DNA of 64,000 bases from Cryptomeria japonica (GCF_030272615.1 NC_081407.1:136652897-136716896); one strand, 5' to 3'. Counted from the stretch's first letter, positions 21,305 through 33,915 are shown. Program-made: numbers and translations. Notes: a model not told the origin generated them from the letters alone.

Positions 21305-22779
21305 TGCAACAAAAATGGAAAGAGCACAAAGAGAGGCACAATCACACAAGACACTCCCCCCAATTCACTCAATCAAACAACCCCTCCCCCCAAATGTGAT
21401 GATTTGGCACTTTATAAGTAGTGCGTATACAATGGGCCACTTGCAAAAAAATGGCAAAGTGGACTTCTGATTTATAATTTTACAACTGCCTTAATAAGGC
21501 CAAAAGAGTCTCAAACTGATAATGCAAGAGATCTAACTAAGATCCAAGCAATTTACAAGTACCTAATAGGCCAAATAAAACCAATATTTGAAAGTAAAAT
21601 TTCCACTCAAAATCTCTAAAATCTGATCATAGATTCTGAAAGTAGATGAAAAAATAAACACTTTAAAAAAAAATGGCACCTAAAAAGGAGGTCCTATGAG
21701 CTCAAACGAGGCCTTTGAAGTTGCAGAATGAGGATTGGATAGGTACATCTGAGAGAATCCAAAAATTCTGTAAAACTTGTGCACCAAAATCAGAAAATAA
21801 CCATACCACTATGAAGATCATGAAATTTTAGCCCATTTCAAAAAAAAATGCACTAAAAAAGAAGCAAAAATGAGCAAGATATGGCCTTTCAAAGTTGGAT
21901 TGCAAAACTGAAAAGCCCAATAGAGAGGGGTCAAAAAAATTTCAAAAAATGCTGATGTGGTGCTGATGTCAGCAATTCACTGTGTTAAATTTGATGGCCA
22001 TATGACCGTCACAAAAACTTCGCCTCCCTGCTGACTGGGCGTCTGTACTGTACGGACTACTGACTAGGCAGGTGACTATGCAGGTCTGCTGACAAAGTGT
22101 ACGGATCTGACGTGGCTGACAGAATGTATGGTTTTACCTACAGGACAGTGGCTGCCTGCCACATGGCAGACACGGGTCCTCCTGGTTTAGTGACTACCGG
22201 CGGAAGGAGGCACTGCCGAAGAGGAGGAAGCAGTCGTCGTCGGAGGAAGCAGTCACCGAAGGAACCTGCTCGGGCGATGGTGACAAGGATGGTGGAAGCC
22301 GCAACGACAAGGCGGGACGGCTGGCGGCGGCGATGGGCTCTAGAGGGTACATGGCCGGAGTGGGAGGTTCACTGCAGTAGCGGCGGGAGGACAAAACGAC
22401 CGGCGGCGCCTGCAACACCTGCAACATGTAAGTATGACAGAGTACGGGGGGGTCTGCGGACCCCCAACAATGCGATCCAATAAAAAACTTTTCTTTTTTT
22501 TTTATTTTTTTTTTCAAAATTTTTCAAAAATTTTTTATTTTTTTTCCGAAAAATAAATTAAAAAAAATTTGAAATCCGTACGATAATAGCAAAAATGGGG
22601 AAAAAAAATTTCTCACCAAAATAGGTCGACTTTATAGTCAAAATTTATGGAAACGGCTTCCCGGATTCAATGGTGATGTCCAAATCGCTGTATGACGCCC
22701 CCAAAAAATGAAGATCCCCAAATCCAAAAATAGAAGCCTTCCACGATGTCTCCAAAAACCAATCAATGAAACCCCAATA
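21305..22779 (-). other. Cop1 leader with GC-rich island
   Basis: About 1.5 kb lie between PBS and gag. The distal part is AT-rich with A-runs. Positions 22030-22460 are strikingly GC-rich, with many CGG/GGC triplets and the inverted repeat GGGGGTCCGC/GCGGACCCCC near 22447-22468. Open frames there occur on both strands (22097-22483, 22194-22517) and resemble no known protein. I treat the region as untranslated leader. Confidence 0.5.
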
Positions 22780-22791
22780 GCTCTGATACCA
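22780..22791 (-). other. Cop1 primer-binding site
   Basis: The minus strand reads TGGTATCAGAGC, complementary to the 3' end of plant initiator Met-tRNA, directly after the LTR end CCTACA. Confidence 0.85.
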
Positions 22792-23239
22792 TGTAGGATT
22801 TTGCCAAGATCAAAGACACAATGAAAAGCATAAAAGAGACAATAGAATGACAAGAATAAACTGTATTCTCATCAATATGCAAAATGATCAACTGGATTAA
22901 CCAATACAATGAATAGAGGCCTACTTATATAAGCAAGGCCATGTGGATGTATGAGCACACAAATATGACATGTGGCTCAATAAGAAACAAGGGTAGGTAA
23001 GAAATACTAGGGATAGGTAGGAGAAATAATATAATATTCCACAAGAGGTGGATGACCCACCGAATGTGGAATGTAACAACAAAATAAGACCACAAAAGGT
23101 GGAATTTCTCCTACAAGCTCTATCCCTATGTGCACACTTCCCTAAGTGTCTCAAATCCAAACTATGAAGAGATGCATTATCCTAAGTTAACTTAAGTAAG
23201 TGTAATAATATCCAAAATGAATATTTATTTACACCAACA
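22792..23239 (-). repeat. Cop1 5' LTR (448 bp)
   Basis: In element orientation it starts TGTTGGTGTAAATA and ends AAAATCCTACA next to the PBS. The outer boundary is set by the abrupt start of TyB gag at 23240. The partner LTR is outside the window. Confidence 0.75.
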
Positions 23240-24030
23240 CAACTGTTAAGGTTGGACGACAATGTTTCTCTAACTACATATATGAATGCATTTGATGCAA
23301 AAATGGCAAATATACTTAGAGACAAGGATCCTTAAACTCTAAGAGATGCATTTAGAATGGCTATAAATGTGGAAGGAAATAAAAGAGCTTCAGGTAAGCT
23401 CGAAAGAAGAGAGGATCCTAGATTTTCTAAAAATGCCAAAGATAAAATTAAAAAGTCTTTAGGTACAAAACCTAAAGAAGAAGAAAGATGGGACAAGGTA
23501 CTTATTACCTTGAAGGATTTAAAATTAACTATGGAAAAAATGACAAGAGTTCTATACCAGAAAAGCCACAGTTCAATAAATTCAATAGACTACTAAGATT
23601 GCAAAATTATCCCTACAATACAAACTAGAAAGATGGAAAGCCTTTCCAATAGCAAAAGGGTAAAAAAGAACAACAAACCCTTGACCCATTACAGAAACAT
23701 ACAGTGAACATGATGGATGATACTCCCTACTGTGTTGCTTGTCAATCACCTCATTCACCTGAATATTGTGTCATAGCATTATTTATTTCTGCTAAAGATG
23801 AGACACATGAAGAAGAGGAAGAAACCTTTGAAGGTGACAATGTTGATTGTCTTATGAATTCTTCCTATCTTAGAGAAGAAAAATACTCTTCAGATATTGA
23901 GACTCAAGACTTTGATATAGATAATCAAAGGCAAATAAATGAAACATATCATCAGCAGGTTTTTCTGATGAGGAATTATCTATTGATGACCAAATGTGCA
24001 ATGCTGAACAAGGTGAGTGTTCTGTGTCCT
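23240..24030 (+). pseudogene. gag: TyB gag C-terminal part
   Basis: It begins mid-protein with QLLRLDDNVSLTTYMNAFDA, matching TyA gag, followed by LRDAFRMAINVEGNKRASGK, a Lys-rich linker and the knuckle CVACQSPHSPEYC (about 23735), which has the same short CX2CX3HX4C spacing as TyA. A TAA at 23334 and frame changes between 23600 and 24030 break it. Confidence 0.82.
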
Positions 24031-25001
24031 TGAGAAGAACCTAAATGAAGAGATTTCTAAAATAACTGTTGCTATGGTAGCTCAGGTGAAAAGAAATTAT
24101 CAATTGAGAAACAGGGTTCTAGGTGAGGACCAATGCAAGCCTTCAGGTTTATTTGTCAAAGAATTGAAAAATAAAGGAAAAGAGGTCAAGGATGATAAAT
24201 CAGTAAAAGAAGTAATCAAAATTAAGGAGGTCAAGAGAAAGGAGTGGGCCAAAAATGCAGAGGTTGTAAAACCTATTGAAAAAATTTCTCCACTTAATAT
24301 GAAAGCAAAGATAGTTGAAGAGTCTCCTTTGCCTATTGGAGGAGACTCACAGAACACACAAAATATTGAAGGCAACATACCCAAGAAATATGAAGAACAA
24401 CCAGGTATGTCACCTGAACTACCAAATTACACACTTGTGGATATGCTTCATTTGCTTTCTCAGATTACAAATAAGGTTCCACTGCAAGAGATGTTAAGAG
24501 TTAGAGAGCATAGGGAAAAAGCCATGGCTTGGGCCAAAGGTATTTCCCATTCTATTGAAATTGAAAATAAGAATATATCTCACAATATAATGGAACGTGT
24601 GATTAGAAATAAAATAAAGGATAAAGAGTTAAACGGAATGGTTTCCCAAATCCCCCAAATTTACCTTGAAGATATAGTAGGGGAGAGCCCTAACAATGTA
24701 GATCCTTTCTTTCTAAGTGTTATTATTAATGGAGGAATCTTAAAAAATTGTATGATCCCATTATTGGGCCTCAAATAATGTCATGTCAGTAAGGATAATG
24801 CAGTCCATGGGTTTAAAGGTAGATACTCCTAATGGAAGATGTTGTGCCATGGATTAAAGAGAAGGTCCTATGATAGGAACTATAAAGGCACTACCTTATA
24901 AACTTGCTACTTTCCCTGAGAAAGAATTAATTATGAGTGTCCTGGTTGTGCATATTCCACCTCATTATGGGATACTATTATCAAGAAAATGAAGTGCCTC
25001 T
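24017..25001 (+). pseudogene. TyB gag-PR linker and protease
   Basis: The linker (KITVAMVAQVKRNYQLRN, LLSQITNKVPLQEMLRVREH) matches TyA. The protease core begins near 24715 (FFLSVIINGGILKNCMI) and continues in shifted frames with VMSVRIMQSMGLK and HYGILLSRK. The active-site Asp region is decayed. It is broken by at least one frameshift and several stops. Confidence 0.7.
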
Positions 25002-25734
25002 ATGGGTGGAAGTTTGCAATGTGACCTATCTTATGCTACTTTTTGCATTGATGGTACAAATGTAAAGGTCAAAAGAGAATCTAGGGTACCATATATGATG
25101 GTACATGTAGTACAATCTGATGAGAATATGATTTGTTTTGTAGACACGGAGATAAATGCATTCAGGGTTGAAGACTCTCCATTGAAGAAAAAGGAACAAC
25201 CTACATTATTGGATGAAGAGGTGGAAAATTCATCAGGACATGATGATTTATGGACCATGTATTTTGATGGAGCCAGTTCTAAGGAGGGCTCAAGAGTAGG
25301 TGTGTTGTTCATATCACCCCCAGGAGAAACTTTTAAGTTTTGTTTTACTTTGTCCTTTTCATGTACAAATAATGTAGCAGAATACAAAGCGTTCTTGCTT
25401 GGTCTGAAATTATCTGAAAAACATGGGATAAATAATCTCAAGGTGGTTGGAGAGTCTGAGTTAGTCATATCCCAAATCAGATTTAAATACACATAAAAAA
25501 AGGATGAAACAATATAGAAATATTGTATGGGACCAAATTGAGAACTTTGATGCATTTGGTTTTGAATGGAAAGAGAGAAGTCATAACAGAATGGTTGATC
25601 TCCTGGAAAATATAGCTCTAAGGCCAGAGGACATCACTTTTGCTAATATTTCAAGGATTGAGATTCAGACAAGGCCTTCAGTCCTGATAACATTGAAAAC
25701 TAGCAGGTTTTTAATGATGATGATGATTTTTTAA
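25002..25734 (+). pseudogene. TyB additional RNase H, located before RT
   Basis: The block reads TMYFDGASSKEGSRVGVLF, NNVAEYKAFLLGLK, VVGESELVISQI and then, in another frame, KQYRNIVWDQIENFDAFG and NRMVDLLENIAL. The catalytic Glu of AEY is kept, and the Asp of GDS is Glu here. It belongs to the RVT_3/archaeal-like RNase H family. It lies before the RT at 25869, as in TyA. Confidence 0.82.
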
Positions 25735-25868
25735 GATTTCTAGATTGTGTAGATGAATATGAAAATTAGGAGATTGATTTCAGTGCTTTTGTGCAAATAG
25801 AGGATGATAAAGAAATAGTCTTTGGGAACTAAGTGATTCAATTAAAGACAAATAAAATTCCTTGAGGA

Positions 25869-26815
25869 TTGGTTGTTTTAGAGAGGGTGTTTGATATTCA
25901 AGATAAAGCTAAGGTTGTTACTACTACCCCACAACCTGAAGATTTAGAAGAAGTTAACCTTTGGACGGAAGAAGCTGCAAGGAAGGTATATGTTGGAAAG
26001 AAAATGTCACCCAAGGTCAGAAAAATGTTAATTGATTTATTGAGAAATTACAAGCTTGTTTTTGCTTGGTCATATAATGATTTGAAGGCTTACAAGGAAG
26101 ATATATTTCAGCATGAGATTCCTTTGAAAGAAAATGCCAAGCCTTTTAGGCAAAAACAAAGGTCTATTAACCCAATATTAGCACCTAAAATGAAAGAGGA
26201 GTTGGTCAAGTTAAGAGACGCTGGGATTATAAGAGCTATCAAACATTCATCATGGGTGTCTAACTTGGTGCCTGTCAGAAAAAAGAATGGAGATATCAAA
26301 CTATGTGTTGATTTCAGAAATCTAAATATATCTTCATTGAAAGACAATTATCCACTGCCAAATATGGAAGCAATGTTACAAAGGGTAACAGGTTGTGAGC
26401 TTTTAGCCATGGTGGATGGATTTTTAGGTTATAACCAAGTGATGGTTAGAGAGTCAAAACAATACAAAACAACATTTACTACACCTTAGGGAACCTATGT
26501 TTATTAAGATTGCCTTTTGGTTTAACAAATGCAGGAGTGACATTTTAAAGAGCCATGGATGTTCCATTTTCTAATATTATAAATGTATTCTTAGTGGTAT
26601 ATCAGGATGATTTAACAGCTTATTCCAAGAAGGAAAGTGATCACTGTGGTCACCTTGAAAAAAAATTTAACAGCGCTGTTGAATATGGGATATCCTTAAA
26701 CCCAAAAAAATATGCTTTTGGGGTAATTGAAGGTAAGTTGTTGGGTCACATTGTTTCAAAAGATGGTGTGAGAATTGACCCAGAGAGGGTGATAGAGATA
26801 GACAAAGTCCCTTAG
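25869..26815 (+). pseudogene. pol: TyB reverse transcriptase
   Basis: Blocks in order are VRKMLIDLLRNYKLVFAWSY, AGIIRAIKHSSWVSNLVPV, IKLCVDFRNLN, LLAMVDGFLGYNQV, then a stop near 26487, a shift, and VVYQDDLTAYSKKESDH (active site YQDD, about 26605) and SLNPKKYAFGVIEGKLLGHIVS. It is clearly homologous to TyA RT through its length. Confidence 0.9.
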
Positions 26816-27490
26816 CCTAGAACAGTGAAAGGTATCCAATCTTTCTTTGGGCAAATAATTTTGTAAGAAGGTTTATCACTAATTTTGCTGAAATTAGTAG
26901 ACCCATATCCAAAATATTAAAGAAAGGTGCAAGAATGGAATGAGGAGCCAATCAAATAATTCCAAGAGATTAAATAGGATATTAAAAATGCACCTATTCT
27001 TAAGACACCTAATTATGGCAAACCTATGTAGATATTTTCATTTGCATCTTTTCATACTATTGTTGTTGTGTTGTTGCAAAAGAATTTAGAAGGTTTTAGA
27101 CAACCTATAGCATTTTTTAGTAAATCTTTGCAAGCTACATAATTGAAGTATGATTAAAATGAAAAGAAATGTTATGCACTAGTGAAGGCTATTAAAGCTT
27201 TTAGGAGTTACTTGATGGGAGCAACAGTAGTTGTGTATGTGCCTAGTGCTGCAATTAAAGATATTTTCACACAACAGGAAGTTTCTGGAAGAAGATGCCG
27301 ATATATAAACAGGATCCAAGAATTCAATTTTGATATCCAAATCACTAAATTAGTGAGAGGATTAGGATTGGAAAAGTTAATGGCCCAGAGTAATTTGGAT
27401 GCCAATCAAATAAATATTATGGAAGAAGAGTACATGTCCTATGTCTGTGATATGGATGGTTGCAAATGATATGATGATATCATATATTAT
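26816..27490 (+). pseudogene. pol: TyB Ty3-type RNase H (degenerate)
   Basis: After a TAG and shifts, the block reads FSFASFHTIVVVLLQKN, QPIAFFSKSLQ, CYALVKAIKAFRSYL and VVVYVPSAAIKDIF. The Asp residues expected in TDAS and TDH are absent at the same positions as in TyA. The C-terminal part (RRCRYINRIQEFNFDIQIT, LVRGLGLEKLM) matches TyA. Confidence 0.75.
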
Positions 27491-28701
27491 TTGCAGAAAA
27501 TGAAATGTCCAGAATATATGATTGATAATAAAAGGAGGACATTAAAATTACATGCTATTAAAAATGCCATTATAAATGGGAAGCTCTGGTGGAGGAGCAG
27601 TGATGGTCTCATGTTAAAATGTGTGGACCAGGATCAAGCTCAAAAGTTGTTGTCTGAACTACATAGTGGAGTTTGTGGAGGGCATTATATTGCTAAAACA
27701 ACTGCACACAAAGTATTAAGAATTGGGTTCTGGTGGTCGACAATTTTCAAAGATGCACATCAAATAGTCAAGAAATGTGATGCATGCCAAAGATTCTCAA
27801 GAAAATTAATATTTTTAGGAAATCTTCCATTAAGAACTATAAATGTGCAAGCTCTATTTCAATAGTGGGGTATAGATTTCATTGGAGAAATAGCATGCAA
27901 ATCGAGTAGTGGCCATTCATGGATTTTAGTAGCCACTGATTATTTTACTAAGTGGGTTGAAGTTGTACCCTCTAAAAAAACAACAAGTAAGGTGGTAATT
28001 GATTTCCTTACAAAGAATATATTGACTAGATTTGGATGTGCAGAGAGGATAGTCTCTGATAATGCAATGAGTTTTAGGTCAGAAGAATATGAAAACTTCT
28101 ACAATAAATGTGGTATCTAGATTTCTTATTCATCACCTTACCACCCACAAGGAAATGGGCAAGTTGAATCTAGTAACAAAAGTCTGATGAAGATTATTAA
28201 ATGAATTCTAGAAAAGAATAAAAAGGCTTGGGATTCAAAGCTAAGATTAGTTGTTTGGGCAGATAGGGTAACAATCAAGAAAGCAATTGGATATGCACCT
28301 TTTGATTTGGTGTATGCCAAAATAATCTGATGGAGATGTATAAATTTGTCCAAACTTAAAATAATGATATAGATGATGGTAAGTTGAGAATTGAGGCTCT
28401 AACAGAATTAGATGAAGCTAGAAGAGAAGCAAGTACAAGAAATACAAAGTTGCAGATGCAAGTTAAAAACCTATATGACAAAAGAACAATTGCAAGGATT
28501 TTTCAAGTTAATGATTCGGTTCTGATGTGGAATGCCAGGATAGAAGATAAAGGAAAACATGGCAAGTTTGATGCCATTTGGCTAGGCCCATATCTAATTC
28601 AAAGAAAATGGGGAGAAGATTCTTATATTCTTCAAGATATACATAGTGATACTCTTGAATTTCCTGTTCATGGACAATTCTTGAAGCTCTACTTTTCTTG
28701 A
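27491..28701 (+). pseudogene. pol: TyB integrase
   Basis: The HHCC finger is complete: HSGVCGGHYIAKTTAHKV with CDACQRF downstream. The core shows GIDFIGEI, ATDYFTKWVE, VSDNAMSF and HPQGNGQVESSNKSL, giving the three acidic residues. The C-terminal domain (28384-28701) has WLGPYLIQRKW (GPY/F) and ends HGQFLKLYFS. Stops lie near 27863, 28120 and 28202, with a shift near 28330. Confidence 0.9.
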
Positions 28702-28863
28702 AAGCAGTTATTTTCCAAGAGCATTAGTTAGATTTTGTATATATTAGTTTAGTTTCCTTTCAGTTGAGGTTACCCTGTCTAGGTAATTTCTTTTTGGTCT
28801 ACTCTATAATTGGTTTGCTTCCCCCAAATATCTTGGTTTCTCATCTCATTTCTGTGAAATGAG

Positions 28864-28882
28864 CATCCCCAACTAGAGCCAC
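28864..28882 (+). other. TyB conserved motif at the PPT position
   Basis: CATCCCCAACTAGAGCCAC immediately precedes the presumed LTR start (TAATAGG, 28883). It is nearly the same as the TyA sequence in the same place. Positions 28702-28863 before it are untranslated and show nothing else. Confidence 0.5.
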
Positions 28883-29367
28883 TAATAGGACCTAAAATTA
28901 TGTCTTGCAAAATTTGGTCATCTTGATTTTATTTTTGCCCTTGGTCAAGTTATTAGGGTTTAGGGCTATAGGGGTTGTGTCTTTTATGATTAAATCTTGG
29001 TTTGAAAGTAATTTTTAACTCCCTGATATACTCTATTGTTACCTTTTTCTCACTTAAACCCAAGGGTACCCTTTCTATGAGTGGGGCCATCTTATTCCTT
29101 AAGAAAAATATTGATCAACTGGTTTGTGAAATAATAATTTTCCTAAGTCAAGCACATAAATTTCCTACTACCGGTCCCCTTTTAAAATATATATGCATGT
29201 TCTTGTATTTTTCTAAGTCCAAAAGGTCCTAAATACTTCGAATGTTTGTTAAAGAAATGATAGATCCAACGGATAGCACTTCCTCGCAATCAAAGATGCG
29301 AGGATTTTAATGACCACGACATCGCAAGATTGTGTTGCATGTTATCAATGGAAAACGATAGGGTTAG

Positions 29368-30995
29368 TGATGTAGAGGAAAAGGGGAAAATTTGTAAAAT
29401 TTTAGTTAAATAAATGTTTAGGACCCAAACCCCACACTCCTAAGGTTATTCAAGTGCATCAAATGCCTTCAATAGACTCCAAACTAGTCTTCCACTAAGC
29501 CAAGTGGATCCTCTACCCCTACACCAATATAAATACTCCCAAAAACATGTATCTCAAGTTCTCAAGACATCAAGTCTACATTTGTTAATACAAGTCAAGT
29601 TTTAGCCTCCAACTAGGCCTAGGCTCCTACTAGCCCTACAAACACTGTTTTAGGTGATTTTCTCCCCAAAGTTGCAAATCACCAGACAAATAAATCACAT
29701 ATTTGAGTACCCTTTTTGGCCAAAAATAACATGCCCAAACCTCAGGTATTGATGCTTTGGACCAACAGTCCCAAAACCTCTATTGTCCTTTGTACTCGAT
29801 AGGCTAATTAGGCCTCTTTTGCAAAGGAAGTACTTCCTAAAATCAACCCTAGAAAACACAATTCTGTACAGTCTTTTTTTATGATCTTAAACCAAGGAAT
29901 TTCTAATTTTTATGATCAGGTAAGGTTTTTGTATGCCCTAACTCCAAAACCCTCACTAAAACACCCTAAAACTTAGGGTTTGCCCAAAAACTCACCAAAC
30001 ATCACTTCCAAAATAAAATGATGGATGATTCACCATTCCCTCAACCTATACTCACCATGTCAAACACAAAAAAAGCCTCTCCTTAAGGCCGATCTGTTAC
30101 TGCTATTACTATGACATCAAAATCATGCATTTTCAGTCAACTCTTTACGCTGTACACCCAACATACTCACCTTCATGTCATTAAATTGTCAAGAGTGCAT
30201 GATACATGTTATTATATGATCCAAACCATAGGTATCAGGGTCCTACATCTATGGTTGGATCATTGTGTCAATGGAAATCAACAAAAAATGAATTAATGAC
30301 TGCAGACTTAGGAAGGAACAATGCAATGTGTGTTCCTAGATTTTATTAAACCCTCAACAGATCAAAAACATGAAAAGAGACATAGATACTATCCACATCT
30401 CATTACCAAGTCAATAGAAAACTACCTTAATACAAAGAAAACCACAGATTTGTAGGAAAACTAATGAGTTTTATTTCTATTGTGTTGCAGTCCGTACAAT
30501 CTACACTTGCTTGTGTTCTCACCTCTTGCCCTCCCATACAAATACCTCTTAGGATTTAATTAAACCTCCTACAACTTCCCCAACTGATCCTTGGAGTTAG
30601 TTGTCATTTCAAATGCTTAACAAGCCAGTTTTGTCATTTCCCACCAAGATCACACTAGCGGTTGGCATTCAAACATTTGAATTAAAAACTCCTATAAAAC
30701 ACCCTATTTGGAATTCTACCCCAAACTAATGACTCTTAATGAATTACAATTATTTATTCAAGAGTTTTAAACACTCTTAAGACCATGCCCAATCCTATAA
30801 CCCTTAAATCCCATATTTGGTCCTATGGTCCTATTAGGCCCATCGGGACAATTAACCATTACATTAGGATCATTACATTGAAATGTCATAGTTGGATTTA
30901 AAACATCAAAATTGAGTCTATTAGTCCCATACATCTCCTTGTCATGCCTCCATGGTTTCCTCCAAGTTGTCTTCATACCAGGTGCTCCTGCACCA
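29368..30995. repeat. Probable solo LTR inside TyB LTR
   Basis: The segment starts TGATGTAGAGG and ends CTCCTGCACCA, flanked by GTTAG on the left and ATTAG on the right, a 5-bp duplication with one mismatch. It has no coding capacity. Its removal makes the TyB U3 head about as long as that of TyA without one 278-bp repeat. The family is not recognised. Confidence 0.4.
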
Positions 30996-31889
30996 ATTAG
31001 CAGTGTAACCAGTCGAAAGCATTGTTATACCAGTTCGCAGGCGATAAAGGTCGATTTACTAATAGTCCCATCAATTTGCATGTGCTCAGAATGAACGGAG
31101 ATGTTTTATCTTGAGGTAAAAGGTGATTGATTTTTAAGTTCAAAAAGAGTCAATGGGAAGTATGCTAGGTGGTAAAGTTTGAACAGATCAAATGACCCTC
31201 GTATTCCCACAAAGGAAGTTGCAAAGTGGTTACAGACCGCGGTATCGCAGGATGATACCACGTGTCTCGAGTTGGCCAGAAAGACCTACAGTGGGATCAC
31301 TGACACAGTTTGAAAGAAAGATGAGATGTTGCTAATTTGTCACAATTTTGTGGGGCCATTGATACAAATGAAAGGTCAAGTGCTGAATTGACAAGGAGAT
31401 GATCATTGGATTGGCCAACTGGAAGGACGATCGACGACTAATTTTCAAATTTTTTAAATACAAAGTTATGAGCCATTGTTTCGCTCACGTGAATATTAAT
31501 GGTAGATGAGACATTTGCATCCTTTCCCAGACAATAATTAAAAGACTCTTAAAAGGTTTTTCATTCACAAAATATTTCATAGCAATCCTGAAGAATTTCC
31601 TGTTGCTGAAGGAGACTGAAATGACTCTCCGCGACATAGAATTGTCATCTCTAGCAAAAATCAAAAGCAGTAAGTTTATCTGAGCTCTCCATATGTTCTT
31701 GAAACAAATTGATATTACAAATTGTGTGTAAGGTTGCAAAAAGAAAATTCAATTTGTTCTAGGGTTAAGATACTAGATAGAAAATAGTGAAATCTGTTTG
31801 AGTTACTCTGGAAATTTAAAAATCTTGTAATAAGCCCTAATTTTCTTTCCCAAACTTGGAGATATAGTATAAAACCCTAGTTGTAGAAG

Positions 31890-33280
31890 ATGGCTACCTC
31901 ATGGAAACATTCAGGGCAAGTGGATTATATGAAAAGAAATCTTTATGATGATTTCTTGGATCAATTAAAGCCTTCTACAAATGATAAGCAGTGTGGGAAA
32001 AGGTTTGTGGATGGAAAAACCCTAGGGGAAGGGTTCACTAACAAAGCATTTTGCTTGGCGGATGCTAATATACTGGCAACTAGGTTAGAGATTTTTAAAT
32101 TATGGTATGGACAAAGGAAATTAAATTCAACATTATCCAGTCCTTGATAGTATGACTTGGGCAAGTTGGTAGTATCAGGCATTTTTATGGATGTCGATTT
32201 ACTCAAGGTTGTTGCAGACAGATATGACCCAGTTTCAAGGGTTATCAAGGGAATTGAAGGAGATATTATGTTAACCATCAGAAGGGAGGAATTTCAAGAG
32301 ATTTTGACTTGTATGATCCATCCCCTATCCTGGTACCAGTAGATTTAAATGAACAAAAGGCATAGTATTACACGATGAAGGAATTCATTAGAAATAATTT
32401 CCTTCCAATACATTTAGCTAGAGCGGGAAGTACAATATACCATATCGGCCCTAGCTCAGAAGAGTCATTCCCAATTGGTGCTTTCACTCCTTATTTCCAG
32501 GCTACTTTCTTTTCTCTATGCAAAATATTGGGTTTTATTCCAATCACAGTAATGCCACCTGATTTTATGTACATGGCTACATAGGTACAACATCCGGACT
32601 TTATAGTAGTTTTTGACTTTGCCCCTTATCTTGAGGAGAAGATTCATGAGGGGTTATTAGACATTAAGAATCAAGTTGTTGGTGTTAAATTCTCCTGGTA
32701 TTCTTTACTCATGCATATGTTCCTTTCAAGGAATGCAGATTATTTTGAGGGTACCATGAACCATAGAAGGACAATAGATAATCAAGAGATTCCAATACAG
32801 CTCTAGAGCACAAACATGTCATGGGATAGTCAAGAGGCTAGCTATATAAGATTTGATAACAAATTTGCCTCTAGGTTAAGATAAAGGTTGATAGTGAATC
32901 CACCAAGGATTTCTAAGGAATTGCATGATTTTGTGAGACCCAAGGAAAGAGTGCCTCTTGCCAGAATTGAACATAATTGGGGGCATTTTATCCCGTACTC
33001 TGGAAGTATTGTAATCAAAATCTATGGTTTTTCCAGACAACCTCATGTACTGCCTTTAAATATTCCTCTGAGAATGGGTTTCACTAAGGTGATGTGGCAA
33101 ATTGGATGTATTCAGGATAAAGATTTAAAAGGAAAAGGAAAAGGGACATTCTTCCCGGATTACACCATTATCCCTTACTTTGTGATTATAAAGGGAGGAC
33201 ATGAGCACTTTGATAAATTCTTTGCTCCATATAATTTGGGGGTAACTATAGCTAGAAACAGTGATCCTAAGGGTTTTTAC
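31890..33280 (+). pseudogene. TyB accessory gene, N-terminal half (homologue of the TyA LTR gene)
   Basis: The ATG at 31890 matches the TyA start (DYMKRNLYDDFLDQLKPST). Then follow YDLGKLVVSGIFMDVDLLKV, RYDPVSRVIKGIEGD, a shift near 32350, then IGPSSEESFPIGAFT, FSWYSLLMHMF and NWGHFIPYSGSIVIKIYGF. Stops (a TGA-TAG pair at about 32145-32150, TAGs at about 32584 and 32802) and at least one shift break it. The reading stops at the Cop2 insertion and resumes at 50187. Function unknown, as for the TyA copy. Confidence 0.8.
33276..33280. repeat. Cop2 target-site duplication, left
   Basis: TTTAC directly precedes the Cop2 LTR and is repeated at 50182-50186. Confidence 0.85.
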
Positions 33281-33652
33281 TATAGGAGTTGAGAAATACA
33301 ACCCCACAGTAGCCTGAAGATCTTCTGCAAGTCGAATAACCTGTTACAAGGAGAAGCAATGAAGCAATAATCTGAAGAACATACAAAACACAGGAAAACT
33401 ATTCTCAAAAGATGAGAGCTCCAATTCACCAAAAAAGTATTGTGAAAAGATAATACAATGAAAAGAAAAAATAACCACTAATAGGTCAAGAAACCCTAAA
33501 AAGGGAAAACCCTAGGCTTTCACATAATAACTAATAAAATAATTAATTAATATGCACCTAATGTTAGCTTAAGTGTAAAAAGATAATTGGGAACTTAAAG
33601 AATTAAACAAATATTGTTTAATTAATCAAGTAAAGACCCAATTACTCTAACA
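33281..33652 (-). repeat. Cop2 3' LTR (372 bp)
   Basis: In element orientation it starts TGTTAGAGTAATTGGG and ends AACTCCTATA. Both LTRs end in TA rather than CA, and the TSD confirms that boundary. Confidence 0.93.
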
Positions 33653-33665
33653 CCCCCCCCTTAAG
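33653..33665 (-). other. Cop2 polypurine tract
   Basis: The minus strand reads TTAAGGGGGGGG directly before the 3' LTR. Positions 33666-33915 beyond it are untranslated. Confidence 0.8.
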
Positions 33666-33915
33666 CTAGACTTAGGGAGAAGCTAAAACCTAGAACAACT
33701 ACTAAAAGAATGAAAGATGGGTCTTGGCAACAAGGCTTGATCAGGTACCCAAATACAATGAAATCTCTATGAAACAGAGACAAAGGAGAAAACCCAATGG
33801 GAAAAAACTCCTCTCCAAAAAGAGATAAAAGAACATGCTGAAAGAAGAAGAAGGAAGGAAGGCCTCATAAAGACCCCCCAAGGACAACTTCCTTCACCCA
33901 AAGCACAGAGAACAA

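Larger units (their letters stand above)
19683..23239 (-). mobile_element. Cop1: Copia-type element, 5' half
   Basis: The minus strand shows 5' LTR, Met-type PBS, leader, gag and the start of pol in proper order. The element is interrupted at 19683 by TyA; its remainder must lie beyond TyA's other end, outside the window. Its LTR outer end falls exactly where TyB gag starts being readable (23240), so Cop1 inserted into TyB. Confidence 0.85.

Noticed and set aside
22097-22517. Open frames on both strands in the GC-rich block (128 and 107 codons)
   Set aside because: They follow from GC-rich, stop-poor sequence in a Copia leader. No motif is seen and both strands are open equally.
33653-33660. 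C8 run as possible sequencing artefact
   Set aside because: It is the complement of the Cop2 polypurine tract, exactly next to the LTR.
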